A DNA stretch of 64,000 nt, taken from assembly GCA_020161835.1 (NCBI GenBank), contig JAIUNL010000018.1, positions 1 through 64,000 of the forward strand, read 5' to 3'. A program made the position numbers and the translations under genes. The notes beneath the pieces were generated by a model. The model worked only from the letters and a program-made list of their open reading frames with translations. It did not search any database and was not told the DNA's origin. The first letter of the stretch is position 1. Each line of letters opens with the position of its first letter. Below, piece by piece: positions 63,543 through 64,000 of the stretch. Source of the DNA: Bacteroidota bacterium. Its GTDB lineage: Bacteria; Bacteroidota; JABWAT01.

Positions 63543-63607
63543 TCATGCTTCAATACATCCCGATCCCGATTCCCGGGACGGGATACTCAGCATGGCACAC
63601 CTGAGAT
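63543..63607. repeat. Palindromic intergenic element upstream of the kinase
   Basis: Outer arms CATGCT / AGCATG, inner arms ATCCCG / CGGGAT, and a central CCCGGG, with GATACTCAGCATGGCAC as right arm. This matches the element between hoxH and hoxW by arm sequence and fits a dispersed REP-like family. It lies between the histidine kinase start and the upstream barrel gene's stop. Confidence 0.65.
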
Positions 63608-63639
63608 TTCGTGATTTAAAATTTCGATCAGAACAAAAA

Positions 63640-64000
63640 TCAGAATGTCCAGGAAAGGTAAAGTTTTGCGCCCGATGCCGGATATTGATACCAATAACTG
63701 TTCGAATTGTTTTTTTGATAATAACCGGTGAGCTTAAAGTCGAGGGTTTGTCCAGGGGCAAAATCAAAGAAAAAGGTTTTTTCTGCAGAAAGAGAAAGTC
63801 CCGGACGGTCATCTGTTCTCAGATCGGATGAAACCAGTACAGAATTTGACCAGGCAACCTGAGATGTATATTGTTTCAACAAATAGGATCCGGTGAGGGT
63901 TGTTTTCCATTCTGAGGGAAGTAAAAAGGTTACCCCAGCTTGTAAACCCTGGGAATTGTACCCGGAATTATCATCAAGCCATTCTGATGCAATTGCACTT
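63640..64000 (-). CDS. C-terminus of an outer-membrane barrel protein (partial)
   Basis: Open reading frame without a stop from the window end to TGA at 63640, about 119 residues seen; the start is outside. The sequence is alternating beta strands with aromatic ends (LQAGVTFLLPSEWKTTLTGSYLL, FFFDFAPGQTLDFKLTGYYQ) and ends GAKLYLSWTF. A final Phe preceded by alternating hydrophobics is the BAM recognition signature of barrel proteins. It may be coregulated with the two-component pair, but a repeat-containing gap of about 150 nt separates them. Confidence 0.75.
   Translation of the reverse strand, partial: SAIASEWLDDNSGYNSQGLQAGVTFLLPSEWKTTLTGSYLLKQYTSQVAWSNSVLVSSDLRTDDRPGLSLSAEKTFFFDFAPGQTLDFKLTGYYQKNNSNSYWYQYPASGAKLYLSWTF

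Noticed and set aside
63543..63812. Minus-strand open frame of 89 codons before the kinase
   Set aside because: It lies in another frame over the barrel gene's end and the palindromic repeat; the real frame ends LYLSWTF at 63640.

Overview
This window looks like the chromosome of a free-living Gram-negative bacterium of the FCB superphylum, near Ignavibacteriota, Calditrichota, KSB1 or Bacteroidota-type lineages. The evidence is a secreted peptidase with a C-terminal YPNPFNP-type sorting domain (type IX secretion style), many outer-membrane barrels and lipoproteins, a YfhO membrane protein, an ATP synthase operon that lacks atpD/atpC, and a tmRNA tag of AENNYALAA type. Base composition and gene style look uniform. 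I see no insertion sequence, prophage, integrase or CRISPR array. The species cannot be named from the sequence alone.

Layout. 1-160: 5S rRNA, the end of an rRNA operon, with a terminator. 0.3-4.7 kb: metG, a small barrel protein, then on the minus strand an alkyltransferase-like DNA repair protein, a small membrane protein and a flavoprotein. 4.9-9.8 kb: cytochrome c maturation genes ccmB-C-D-E-F (ccmD is a 39-residue gene) plus a membrane protein. 9.8-17.2 kb: truA, then a surface-glycan/glycolipid cluster (GT2, methyltransferase, YfhO, GT4, Gfo/Idh/MocA dehydrogenase). 17.2-31 kb: M1 peptidase with a barrel-like C-terminus, panE, DUF1761 protein, clpB, M14 carboxypeptidase, dnaK, an unknown exported protein. 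31-37.8 kb: M23 peptidase and bactofilin genes overlapping into atpZ-atpI-atpB-E-F-H-A-G. 37.9-39.5 kb: two tRNA-Ser genes, a Roadblock-like protein, tmRNA. 40.4-46.1 kb (minus): the complete NAD-linked [NiFe] hydrogenase operon hoxEFUYH, then its maturation protease and a zinc-finger-less HypA-like protein. 46.4-54 kb: DUF5916 barrel protein, a B12/radical SAM plus DUF2344 protein, a TPR hybrid histidine kinase. 54-57 kb: bioD-bioA-methyltransferase. 57-59.3 kb: LPP20-LpoB-LPP20 lipoprotein operon. 59.3-64 kb: a divergent RelA/SpoT-like protein, an NtrC-type two-component pair, and the C-terminus of a barrel protein running off the window.

How the parts fit. Energy genes dominate: cytochrome c assembly, a proton-type F1Fo ATPase and a bidirectional hydrogenase that exchanges electrons between NAD(H) and H2. 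A second theme is the envelope: glycan synthesis, bactofilin/M23, LpoB-type activators of peptidoglycan synthesis, exported peptidases. Most interesting for follow-up are the divergent RelA/SpoT-like protein, the CxxxY CcmE in a cluster without ccmA, ccmG or ccmH, the HypA-like protein without metal ligands, a strong hairpin between atpE and atpF, and a dispersed repeat at gene 3' ends, one copy of which encodes the C-terminal tail of a radical SAM protein.
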